DNA from: an uncultured Deferribacteres bacterium
Lineage (GTDB): Bacteria > Zhuqueibacterota > JdFR-76 > DREG01
Assembly (NCBI GenBank): GCA_913009825.1
Contig: CAJVYQ010000062.1
Span: forward strand, 1-32,645
Length of the DNA stretch: 32,645 nucleotides
Direction: 5' to 3'
Under the pieces are notes generated by a model. The model searched no databases. It was not told where the DNA came from and saw only the letters and a list, made by a program, of their open reading frames with translations. The position numbers and the translations under genes were made by a program. Shown here one piece after another: positions 8,344 to 17,571 of the stretch. Position 1 is the stretch's first letter, and each line of letters starts with the position of its first letter.

Positions 8344-9492
8344 ATGACCCCATCAGACTATCTTACATATCTTGAACAACATCAAAATGAAATGGTCAGC
8401 ACCTTAAAAACGCTGGTGGAATTGGAATCGCCCAGTACGGACAAAATCCTCTTAGATCGTTTGCAGCAATATCTGCAGGACTGGTTTTCATCCCTCGGCG
8501 GGGCGATGGAGCCTATCCGGCAGAAAAAAGCGGGAAATCTGTTAAAAATCACCTTTACTGCTCCTAACTCCATTGCCGGAAAAAAAACGGCGCTTATTCT
8601 TTGTCATTACGACACGGTGTGGCCGGAAGGGACAATCAGTGCCCGTCCTTTTAAAATTGTGGCAGGGAAAGCTTTTGGTCCCGGTGTATTGGATATGAAA
8701 GGGGGAATTGTGCTGGTGTATTTTGCCCTGCAGGCCATTCGGGGTCTGAAGCGGCAACTTCCCCGCCCTGTAATTTTACTGCTCACTGGGGATGAAGAGA
8801 TTGGCAGTCCGGTTTCCCGGCAGATTCTTGAAAAAATAGCCGTCGGCGCTAAATATGTTCTGGTGCCGGAGGCCCCGCTTCCCAATGGCGTATTGAAAAC
8901 AGCCCGGAAAGGAGTTGGCCGTTTCCGGATAAAAATTCAGGGAAAAGCCGCACACAGCGGCATCGAACCGGAAAAAGGTATTAGCGCCGTCACCGAGTTA
9001 GCGCGTCAGATTCTGTTTCTGAACCGGTTGGGTGATGTGGAAAAAGGAACGACCATCAATGTGGGACTGGTGAAAGGCGGAACCAAACTAAACGTGGTGG
9101 CACCAGTCGCAGAAGCTGAACTGGAGGTTAGGGTTTGGCAGCAAAATGAGGCGGATCGCGTGGAAGCGGCAATTAACAATTTGCAACCGGTTCAGCCAGG
9201 GATTAGTTTCAACGTCACGGGAGGTTTTAACCGCCCGCCCATGGAAAGGACACAAGACGTGCAAAACCTGTTTTCCCGGGCGAAAGAACTGGGAAAATCG
9301 CTGGGACTGAATTTGCAGGAAGGCGCAACCGGCGGCGCCGGCGATGGAAATTTTACGGCGGCTCTGGGCATTCCCACACTCGATGGACTTGGCCCCCCGG
9401 GCGAAGGCGCCCACGCCGAACATGAACATGTGATTCTTCAATCTTTCCCGCAGCGGGCCGCACTGATTGCATCTCTTTTACTCTCTGTTTAA
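8344..9492 (+). CDS. M20 family metallopeptidase, carboxypeptidase G2-like
   Basis: The 382-residue cytosolic protein has no signal peptide. The expected di-zinc site is complete: H88 and D90 in CHYDTVWPEG, D117 in GPGVLDMKGG, catalytic E151 with E152 in GDEEIGS, E176 in LVPEA, and H357 in GAHAEHEHV. The dimerisation-domain histidine is in GKAAHSGIEP (H204). These motifs fit the glutamate carboxypeptidase/carboxypeptidase G2 branch, which removes C-terminal glutamate or N-acyl groups from amino acids. With the upstream COG3375 GNAT gene, an N-acyl (perhaps N-succinyl) amino-acid hydrolase role is attractive, as in known D-to-L amino-acid conversion clusters. The 780-base gap argues against a tight operon. 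The family is secure; the substrate is not. Confidence 0.85.
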   Translation: MTPSDYLTYLEQHQNEMVSTLKTLVELESPSTDKILLDRLQQYLQDWFSSLGGAMEPIRQKKAGNLLKITFTAPNSIAGKKTALILCHYDTVWPEGTISARPFKIVAGKAFGPGVLDMKGGIVLVYFALQAIRGLKRQLPRPVILLLTGDEEIGSPVSRQILEKIAVGAKYVLVPEAPLPNGVLKTARKGVGRFRIKIQGKAAHSGIEPEKGISAVTELARQILFLNRLGDVEKGTTINVGLVKGGTKLNVVAPVAEAELEVRVWQQNEADRVEAAINNLQPVQPGISFNVTGGFNRPPMERTQDVQNLFSRAKELGKSLGLNLQEGATGGAGDGNFTAALGIPTLDGLGPPGEGAHAEHEHVILQSFPQRAALIASLLLSV

Positions 9493-10105
9493 CCGGCCGG
9501 TTTTCCCCTGCACAAAGATGCAAATCATTGGGATCCCCCGCCTGCGTTTTGGACAGGCTCCTTCCGCCTGCCCCGGCAGGAAATGATCAGCTTGCAGCTA
9601 TTTTATGGCTTTTATTCAGGCAATATTTTAAATTTAAATTCTTTCTTTTGGGGTAACTATTCAGCCACAAAGTCCCGGAGGCACGAAGAAACACAAAGGA
9701 GAAGAAATGAATCAAATTACCAATGCCGGCGGCGGTGAATTTTGCTTCGTAATAAAACATGAAACATGATGCATTGGGATAACATAAAAAACAATAATGG
9801 TTTTCTTTGTGAAACTTCGTGGCTTGCCGGTCCGATGCAGGCGGGGTGTCTTCGTGGCAAAAAGAAACCAGGCTGAATAGTTAATTTTTTTGTACCTCCA
9901 CAAAATCTGAAAATCCTCCCGCAGATTACACTTGATGGTTTCACAAAGTTCCTAACCCACAGATAATAAAAAGGGAGTTTTCGTTCGAGCACTAATTATC
10001 ACAATGATTCTCAATAATGAATTCAGAAATGTAAAATCAACAAATTCATTGCCCTTTCTGTGGTTTTGCCGGAGGTAGAGACAACCCGGGTAACCCACAG
10101 AAATC
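9493..10105. other. 613-base intergenic region rich in repeats
   Basis: No gene is supported. A small palindrome, CCTGCCCCGGCAGG, lies at 9567-9580 after the M20 stop. The 230-bp inverted-terminus repeat is listed separately. The convergent GH97 gene ends at 10106, so terminators for both strands could lie here, but I see no hairpin with a T-tract. Confidence 0.5.
9654..9883. repeat. 230-bp repeat with 13-bp inverted termini
   Basis: TAACTATTCAGCC (9654-9666) and GGCTGAATAGTTA (9871-9883) are perfect reverse complements. Inside each end are CACGAAG/CACAAAG-type units in inverted orientation (for example GCACGAAGAAACACAAAGG on the left, CTTTGTG, CTTCGTGGC and GTGTCTTCGTGGC on the right). This is either two head-to-head copies of the family seen at 6027-6075 or one mobile element. 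Confidence 0.55.
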
Positions 10106-12020
10106 CTACTTCCCCGCGGCCGGTACCAACCTGATTGCCTGACCTCCTTTGGCTGACATCGAAACTTTTAACACGCTGTTTCTATTCACCATAAGACGTT
10201 GTATTTTCACGTGTGTGCAGGTATTCACGGACATGTCATCTGCATAGATATGAGCAACATATTCTTTGTCCGGCTGCAAAAACAGCAGCGGCACGGCCAA
10301 TGTTCTTGCCTTACCGCTGTTCATAGCGCCAATGAACCAATTTTCCCCGGAGCGGCGGGCAATGACGGCATATTCACCAATTCGGCCGTGAATCACTTTG
10401 GTATCGTCCCACACGGTAGGCAGTTCGGCAAAAAATTCAAGTTCCGGTTCGCCACCCATGACAAACCGGCCCGCTTTATTTTTGATCCGACTGGTTGTCC
10501 CGGGCTTATCGTACCCAAAAAGGAATTGCCACGGGCTGTAAATACAGACGCCTTTTGCTAACTGGTACGCGTGAGAGGCATTGCGATCTACCCGTTTATC
10601 ATAATAGCAAATTGTGTTATCCGCCGCCCCGGCGAGCATGCGCGTAAAAAGAAGGGTCAGCGTTAATTGGTTGGACGGACCGGTTTCATCGCCGGCGGAT
10701 TCCCTCCTGGGTCATGAAATTGGGATAAGTGTGGGAATAGCCGGTCGGGCGATATTCATCATGCACATCCATCATCAGATGATGAGCGGCGGCTTTCCGG
10801 ACTGCTTCATGGAGCCAGGCTGTCCATCTTTGCGAGCCCACCCGGACAAAACCATATTTAACCCCTTTTACTCCCCATTTTTGATAGAGCGGTAAAATTT
10901 GATCAAGCTGCCGCTCCAACGCCTTCCGGTTGACATATAAAATAATGCCGGTGTCCCGCTCGTTCGCATAGTGAATTACATGGTGCAAATCCAACGGGCC
11001 GGGGGAGCGCCTTGGGTCGACATTAATAGTGGTCGCATTGGAGCTGTCTGAATATTCATAACCGTACCAGCCGGCATCAAATTCAACATATTGCAAGCCG
11101 TGTGTAACGGCAAAATCCACGCAGGCAAGCCCTCCTTCCGTAGTCAGGGAAATTTCCCGGATCACTTTACCCGGTCTGATCCACGAAGGATCTTTGATCG
11201 CGCAGGGATCATTCAGATTAGGAATGATATCATTATTTTCCAGCAAGCGTCCGGGACTGTCGGCGATCATGATAACACGCCAGGGAGTTGTCAACGGCAG
11301 CATAGCGGTAACCTCCCCGCTCAATTCGCTGATGATGCAATTGGGACGAGATGAAAAGGTGGTTAGTTTCATGCGAGCATAATCGACCAGGCGCGCTTCC
11401 GCAACAGCCATATAGGTGGAATCATCCGCCTTTATGGTGAGTGGCCGTTCGATTCCTTCTCCCATTTTACCGATGGTTGTTTTTCTGTATTTTCCCTGCG
11501 CGCTGTTCGCCGCCCAGACGGTATGGTCGGAAAGAAAACAAAATTCCGTATTCTCCTTTACAATATGCAGCTCACCGCCAACTGGGTTTTCCATGATTGT
11601 GGTACGGAACGCTACCCCGGCATCAAAGCAGCGAAAAGTCAGGTCCAGCGCTAAATAGGGCGGTTTTTTCTGCTGTAGTTTTACCAGTAATTGATTGTAA
11701 TGATTGCGAATCCGGCTGCGTTCCCCGTAAACCGGTTTCCAGGTGTCATCATGACTTAGTGTTGACATCGATAAAATTTCCATATCATCGCCCAGTATGG
11801 AGTTTTCATTCAACGTGAAACTAAGCCTCGATAAACTAACGACCGGTTTTCCGCGAAAGGAGATGTTGTAGACCGGACATTCCGTCCGTCCGGCGACATT
11901 TTCAACGGCAAAAGAAAGGTCAATTTTCCCGTCGGGAGATCTGATTTCCGTGCTATACACAATATTAGTACCAAGAAGAAAAAACAACAGACAAGAGACA
12001 GTTCGTTTTCGCCAATTCAT
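10106..12020 (-). CDS. Glycoside hydrolase family 97 (SusB-like), frameshifted
   Basis: Two frames together give a full GH97 enzyme of about 637 residues. The first (12020 to TGA at 10686-10688) has a signal peptide (MNWRKRTVSCLLFFLLGTNIVYS), the N-terminal beta-sandwich and most of the TIM barrel, including YVEFDAGWYGYEY, WGVKGVKYGFV and HDEYRPTGYSHTYPNFMTQEGIR. Skipping one C at 10694-10695 continues as GDETGPSNQLT...LFTRMLAGAADNT into the second frame, which ends at 10106 with the usual C-terminal beta domain. GH97 enzymes cleave alpha-glucosides or alpha-galactosides in the periplasm. The usual GVKxDF aspartate is glycine here (GVKYGF), so a retaining galactosidase mechanism is doubtful. 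The extra base is either a sequencing error or a real inactivating mutation. The gene is separate from the BREX operon upstream on the same strand. Confidence 0.8.
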
Positions 12021-12184
12021 TTCATGGTGCCTTTATTCTCAAAAATATCTGTATATCATTCTTATTAAGCAAATATCCGCTTTAAACTGCCAAGTTTTTA
12101 CGAATTCCTTTCTCAAAGAAGTATACTTTCTCAAATTCATTTAACTTACATCCTCAGATTTTTTTTAGAGATAGCTATTATTAA

Positions 12185-14236
12185 TTATTCATTTAAAATA
12201 GCCTTCTGTAAAATCCTCTGATTATTAGAGAAAAAGTTGACATCCGTGTTATTTAATATTGAAGGTGGGATATCCTGCATTTCCGCTAAATTTTCCATCG
12301 ACGTTAAAACTAATTTTGCGCCATTTTCTGATAACATGGCCAGTTTATCCGGAAAATTTATGGCTCTTTGCACAGATCCACTCACAGAAATATCTCCCAA
12401 AACACCCAACCCTGCCTTAAGATGTCTTTTATTAATAGCTGATAAAATAGCTGCAAAAACCGCAGCGCCTATTCCGGCTCCCACATTGCTGCCTAATAAA
12501 TTTGTAACCTGAACCGAAAGATCATAACTAGAAAGAGAATGATCCTGACTTAAAATAGATTTTTCATTCGCCTTAATGAAATGATGCACATTCTTTATGC
12601 TGTCCTTTACAATGGAACGTTTAGTCCCTGAAATATTTAGTTTACCGTTACCCTGTGTAACGCTGACTTCTATTCTAACTAAGGCCAAACCGGCCTCTTC
12701 GTCAGAAACTGAATACACGAGACCGGGCTGTAAGGGCAAATTTTCAATTAAATTTGACCCGCGTTCTTCGGGTAGTGGAACATATTTTTCTTCCTGATTT
12801 CCTTTATCTATGTAAGAAAAGTTAGTATCCCAGAATTCCATCCCCCCGATTCGCTTTAACTGCTCCTTAACTCTGCGCCGCATTTCCATAGCAACTTCTA
12901 AATAATCCTGAATATCTTTTTTTGTAAATGAGCCATCAGGATGAAGTAATTTGATGAAACCGGAAATGGTTTTCTTAACCGCTTTTGAATCGCGCTGCTT
13001 TAAATGAGTACCTAAAATAAAATATGTATCCGCGGCATCGGAAAAGGTATTTCTTCTTAAAAACTTTAACAATTCGGAAAAATAATCTGTGCTAAAACCA
13101 AAATTATTAGTGAAATTATGGGGAGATAGCTTAAGCACTTCCCATCCGGGTAAATAAAAATGAATCCGATCAAGAAAGGCTGTATCATTGCGGATTGATT
13201 CGGGCAAAGGACTAAATAAGTGGGATGTTTTGAGCAATGTTCCTACAGGTTGATTAATATTGCCATTAAACACCATGGAAGCGCTGCCGGTCATTTCACC
13301 GCCACCACCACGGGAAAATGAACCTGATTCCATGTAATCCTTCATTATCTGAATGCCGTCTTTGTCTTTAAATTTAATGCCGGCAATTTCATCAAAAGCG
13401 ACAGTATCCCAATTACCTACTAAGCCGATCTTCTTTGTTGTATTGTTAATAAATAACTGTGGAACAGTAGTTTGGCCGCCTGATAACAATATGGCATAAG
13501 GACTTATTTCCTTGTACACATAACTCTTACCCGTCATGCGTGGCCCTAATTCGATTAAATTGAAATTGGCTTCCACTAATGGTATTAATCTGGAAATTAG
13601 TAAGAGTTTAAGACGATCTGTAAAGCCTTCCGAAGATGGTTCCATACCAATACTGCGGATGATCACATCAATCCATTCCGATTTGCTGAACTTTTTTCTT
13701 GCTTCTTTCAATCGTTCAAAATCAAAATTCGATAATTGTATCGGTTTTATATCTTTGACAATAAATGGATAGACCCTATTACCAATTTTAATTTCTGCAT
13801 CATATTCTAGATCAATTATTGCCCAAATCCCGCCTAATAGCAGTTTATCATGACGAGTTACTAAACGCTCGTCAATATTGGCATTTTTTATGTTGCTATT
13901 TAATAGCTGCGCCCAATACTTATCTTTGTTGGCATCCAAGAAAACTTCAATACGATCTATAATGGTGAAATTCCGATTCTCTCGAATTCTTGATTGGGTG
14001 AGTTTACTTTCTTCCGGATTGACATAATGACTTTGAAGAATTTTTTTAACATTTTCAATCCCTTTACGGATTTGATCCTCATCGGTTGTTGAACAAGAAT
14101 TTGCCAGAAGATATTCTAAAACAAAAACCGGAACATTGGCGCCTATTTTTAATTCCCGAACTAAATCTTTTTTCACGACAAAGCCGCGGAAGTTATCCAT
14201 TAATTTTTGATCTAAATCATCTAATATAAGTGTCAT
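12185..14236 (-). CDS. brxL: BrxL, AAA+ protein with Lon-like C-terminal domain
   Basis: The best start is the ATG at 14236 (MTLILDDLDQKLM), two bases after the pglZ stop, with AGGAG eight bases upstream; the longer upstream frame overlaps pglZ and is unlikely. The 683-residue protein has the BrxL N-terminal domain, then a Walker A (GPRMTGKS, 231-238), Walker B (TVAFDEIAG, about 278-286) and a glycine-rich GSFSRGGGGEMTGSAS segment. The C-terminal third matches the Lon-type fold (VLGDISVSG...NGAKLVLTS). The catalytic serine position of Lon is glycine here (SNVGAGIG), while the lysine (FPDK) is kept, so proteolysis is unlikely. Characterised BrxL proteins are DNA-binding AAA+ rings needed for phage restriction in BREX. 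This is the last gene of the operon. Confidence 0.9.
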   Translation of the reverse strand: MTLILDDLDQKLMDNFRGFVVKKDLVRELKIGANVPVFVLEYLLANSCSTTDEDQIRKGIENVKKILQSHYVNPEESKLTQSRIRENRNFTIIDRIEVFLDANKDKYWAQLLNSNIKNANIDERLVTRHDKLLLGGIWAIIDLEYDAEIKIGNRVYPFIVKDIKPIQLSNFDFERLKEARKKFSKSEWIDVIIRSIGMEPSSEGFTDRLKLLLISRLIPLVEANFNLIELGPRMTGKSYVYKEISPYAILLSGGQTTVPQLFINNTTKKIGLVGNWDTVAFDEIAGIKFKDKDGIQIMKDYMESGSFSRGGGGEMTGSASMVFNGNINQPVGTLLKTSHLFSPLPESIRNDTAFLDRIHFYLPGWEVLKLSPHNFTNNFGFSTDYFSELLKFLRRNTFSDAADTYFILGTHLKQRDSKAVKKTISGFIKLLHPDGSFTKKDIQDYLEVAMEMRRRVKEQLKRIGGMEFWDTNFSYIDKGNQEEKYVPLPEERGSNLIENLPLQPGLVYSVSDEEAGLALVRIEVSVTQGNGKLNISGTKRSIVKDSIKNVHHFIKANEKSILSQDHSLSSYDLSVQVTNLLGSNVGAGIGAAVFAAILSAINKRHLKAGLGVLGDISVSGSVQRAINFPDKLAMLSENGAKLVLTSMENLAEMQDIPPSILNNTDVNFFSNNQRILQKAILNE

Positions 14237-14238
14237 CG

Positions 14239-16472
14239 TTATACTCCTAAACCGCTCAGATCTCTGGCAATTATTTTGGTAACCTGACAAGAATCCAAAA
14301 CCATCTTAGATTGAGCATCTAAGATAGCCAAAACAAAACAATCATTTTGTTTAAACGAAAATTCCCTTTCGATTTGTTTTTCTGCTTCTAACGAAATAAT
14401 GTCACTTTGGTAAAATTCTTTTTTATCTTTTAAAAAAACAATCTGAATCTTTCTATTTTGTCCAAAAATATCATCACTAGATCGCACGCCCTTTATTTTC
14501 ACTTTAAAAACATCACCAACAACTGTCTTTAAATTATCTTTATTTACAATACTAACCTGTAAAGTATTATAATCCGATTTTAATTTTTCTATTTTAAAAA
14601 AAGGAACGATCAACTCTTGCGGCGTTAAACCGCCATGTGCAAAACCATACGCGCCGGTTGTTTTGAAAGGATGTGAACTTTTCGCAAAGTAAATATAATC
14701 GTATTCCAAGTAGGGTTGTTTATATTCGATGAGATATTCCGGTACATGTTCAAAGCGCCTTTGGCAAAGACAATAACGCTCGGCTAATTTCACACTTTCT
14801 GCTTTGGGAATTTCAATTTTATCCGCCTCGTCCAAATTACCGGTTAGTATAAAACCATGATCACTCACTAAAAAAACGTGCTTATACCCACAGGCAAAAA
14901 TGGTTTTAACTCTATCGCTTAGATGAGCAATGAATTCATTATAATACTTTAGAGCTTTTTGATTTTTCTTCTCTGAGATGCTGTCCACATCGTCGCTGTA
15001 AAATATAGTATCGTCGTTTGGTTTGTGCATTACAGATAAATCATCAAGAGGCATGAACTCAATCTTCTTGTTTACCTCATCAACAAGCTTTTTTTCTCTT
15101 TGCGCTTTTTCTAATAGTTTCCCGCCTGCGCTAAATAATTTGCTCATATTATTTAACGTTTCCGAAGGAAAGCCGGCATAAATGAAGCTGTCTTCTATTT
15201 GAAATTCGGACTGAATAACATGTCTGATTTCATGCGCAATGCCAAATGAAATAGCGTCTCCAACAATAATGGCCACGAGCGGTTGATTTTCTTCAATAAT
15301 TTTACCTAACAATCCTGATTGATTTTCCTGATATTCCGTTTCAAAAAATTGGAACCATTTGGCCAGGAACAATTCTAAAATTTGCAGATAATAATTCTGT
15401 AACGGTTTCAAAATTCTCTCTTCCGCCAAAAAGAGCTGATAGAAGCGGCGCATATCGTTGTCCAGTTTATAAAACTGCTTCACATAATGCGCAACAGCAT
15501 CTTTTAGCGTGTAAATCTGATCGATTTGGTGAATAGCGTAGGAGAATAGCGTAAAAACAGGCCGCCAGTATTCCACCTGAATACTATCCAAAACCACCTG
15601 TTTGGAACGCGCTTCGATATAATCCAGTTTATTGGCTATCCAGGTTTTATCTTTGATGTGGGCAATAATTTGTTCAAGCGCGCGGTCATCGGCCGGTTTA
15701 AAAGGATGATTAACGGGCAATTGCCATATATCGATTGTTAGCGGTAAATTAAACTCCGCCAGACATTTTTTAAAGGCCGCTTCATGCTTTTTGGAATTGA
15801 GCCAAAGCTGATATAATTGTATTAAAAATGCATCTTTTTTTTGATTTTCAATAATGGCATTAAAAAGCGCCGCAGTAATTTCCTTAGCGACCGTCTTTAC
15901 CGGCTTACCCCGTAAGGCATGGGGTGTGTAGGCAGACATATAATCACAAAACAAATTCTTTTCTTCCGTACCATATTTTTTAAATACGCCTTCCGGATCA
16001 GACAGAAAATCGAGAATATCTTCCAGACTAAAAACACCGTCTTTACCGTTGACTTTTATGCGCGACCAAAATTCACCGCCTTTACCAATGCTTAATTTAC
16101 CGATGGCTACAATTTCTTCGGCTGAATTGAGCAAATCCATTCCCAAATGATCGTGAACTTTTTGCTTGATATAGCGGTGCAATAAGCTTAAATCCAGATA
16201 GCCACCGGTTTCACAATATTCACGCACAAAGCTGAGCTTGTCTAAAGGAAGTGCAGAAAGAATAACGACCTTTCTACTTCGATAGTTTTTTTCTATTTCA
16301 TATTTTACTTTAACCTCATCCAGTTCATTGGCAATGTTAAAAATAGTACCCATCCGATGTTTTTAAGAATTCCTTTTAAAAACAGCGCTTTTCCTTCCGG
16401 ATCGATTACGACCACACGACCATTATTGGTTAGGGTTTCTTTTACATCTTCTAAAAACCAGCGGTCTAACAT
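14239..16472 (-). CDS. pglZ: PglZ, alkaline-phosphatase-fold BREX protein, frameshifted near its start
   Basis: The large frame (16353 to 14239, 704 residues) holds the PglZ domain of the alkaline phosphatase superfamily: AIIVGDAISFGIAHEIRH with the metal-binding aspartate (about residue 366 of this frame), YSDDVDS and VFLVSDHGF. It begins abruptly. The true N-terminus is in the neighbouring frame. An ATG at 16472, six bases after AAGGA and ten bases after the darG stop, gives MLDRWFLEDVKETL then NNGRVVVIDPEGKALF, typical of PglZ N-termini. That frame reaches a TAA at 16305. Restoring one base in the five-A run (16360-16364) joins the two into a 744-residue protein. PglZ is an essential core BREX component. 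The lost base may be a sequencing error, a real mutation, or a phase switch. Confidence 0.85.
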
Positions 16473-16481
16473 GCACATTCC

Positions 16482-17519
16482 TTAATTCTTTGAAGGGACA
16501 AAATTTGTTTTTGCCAGGCGTTCTTTGGCTATTTTGATATGTTCTTCGCTGAACAGTTCCTTCTTTCTGCTGCTCCAATCCCGAACATAGTTAACTATAT
16601 CGGATAAGTGCGTTTTATTCTCTTTGGTCATAGTCCAATGGACTGTGGCTAATAACTCCAGGCCATACGGCGTCTCAAAGCCTTCTATCAATTGGACAAC
16701 TTTTTTGAATCGTTCAGCGGTTTCGGGATGCTGCTCAATAACTTTCTCCGCTAATGGAACGCCGTCTTTCAGCAAATGAATTTGAACAGATGAAGAACGG
16801 TCGCCATAACCTTCAATATAGTGCTTCTCTATGGCTTGCAAAACATGGTGTAAATTATCTGCATAAGGGCCGTATTTTGCCTTGCGATAATTCAAACGCA
16901 AAGGTTCACCGGCTTCCTGTAAAAAATACATCAGCTTTTGAATTTCCAGCATGGTGATTTCATATCCGACTTCGGCGTAATTTTTCAGTAAGCCAATTAA
17001 TGCGGCCCTGCCAATGGTCATTTTAGGTTTGGAAGTTCTTACATCCATTTCTTCGGCGCTGGGCGCTTTTGACGGCGCATAAAGGAGCAACTTAACGTTC
17101 TTTAATGATGATAGTTTTTGTTCAATTAACGGCCGTACATCATTCCAATTTAAACCGCCAAATCCACAACCTAACGGCGGAATTACAATTGATTTAATAT
17201 TTAATTTTTCTATTTGATAAATTAAATCATCTAATCCTTTTTCGATATATTCGATTTTCGATTTTCCTTTCCAGTGTTTTTTTGTGGGAAAGTTGATGAT
17301 ATACTTCGCTCCAAACATATCGCTAATTTCGGTAATGAACATTTTACCGATTTGCACTTCTTTTTTATCACAGGCCCTTTTGTACAATTTATAGTTTTCC
17401 GGATATTTTAATTTAAATTGCAAAGCAATCCCTTTACCCATAATGCCCACACAGTTTACCGTATTGACATAAGCCTGCACGTTTTCTTTTAGCAAATCGC
17501 CGCTTTTTTTTATAGTCAT
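16482..17519 (-). CDS. darG: DarG, macrodomain antitoxin
   Basis: The chosen start is the ATG at 17519 (MTIKKSGDLLKEN), with AGGAG ten bases upstream; a TTG nine bases earlier lies too close to that site. The 345-residue protein begins with a macrodomain: AYVNTVNCVGIMGKGIALQFK (17-36), NFPTKKHW with K80, and PPLGCGFGGLNW. In DarG this domain removes ADP-ribose from thymidine bases in DNA. The C-terminal half (MTIGRAALIGLLKNY...ITMLEIQKLMYFLQ...KYGPYADNLHHVL) is the usual DarG C-terminal domain, resembling Panacea/DUF4065 antitoxin domains, and binds the toxin directly. It follows darT by about 50 bases and precedes pglZ by ten, so it is translated as part of the BREX operon. Confidence 0.88.
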   Translation of the reverse strand: MTIKKSGDLLKENVQAYVNTVNCVGIMGKGIALQFKLKYPENYKLYKRACDKKEVQIGKMFITEISDMFGAKYIINFPTKKHWKGKSKIEYIEKGLDDLIYQIEKLNIKSIVIPPLGCGFGGLNWNDVRPLIEQKLSSLKNVKLLLYAPSKAPSAEEMDVRTSKPKMTIGRAALIGLLKNYAEVGYEITMLEIQKLMYFLQEAGEPLRLNYRKAKYGPYADNLHHVLQAIEKHYIEGYGDRSSSVQIHLLKDGVPLAEKVIEQHPETAERFKKVVQLIEGFETPYGLELLATVHWTMTKENKTHLSDIVNYVRDWSSRKKELFSEEHIKIAKERLAKTNFVPSKN

Positions 17520-17571
17520 AATAACCAAGCTCCTACCACTTTTCAGTAGTTGTTAAACATATTCTTGAAAA

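Noticed and set aside
10686-10688. TGA in the GH97 gene as a second selenocysteine codon
   Set aside because: Continuing past this TGA in the same frame does not give GH97 sequence; the family sequence resumes only after a one-base shift upstream of the TGA.
16353-16372. Programmed -1 ribosomal frameshift in pglZ
   Set aside because: The site reads T AAA AAC rather than the canonical A AAA AAC slippery heptamer, and I saw no convincing stimulatory hairpin. An indel is simpler.
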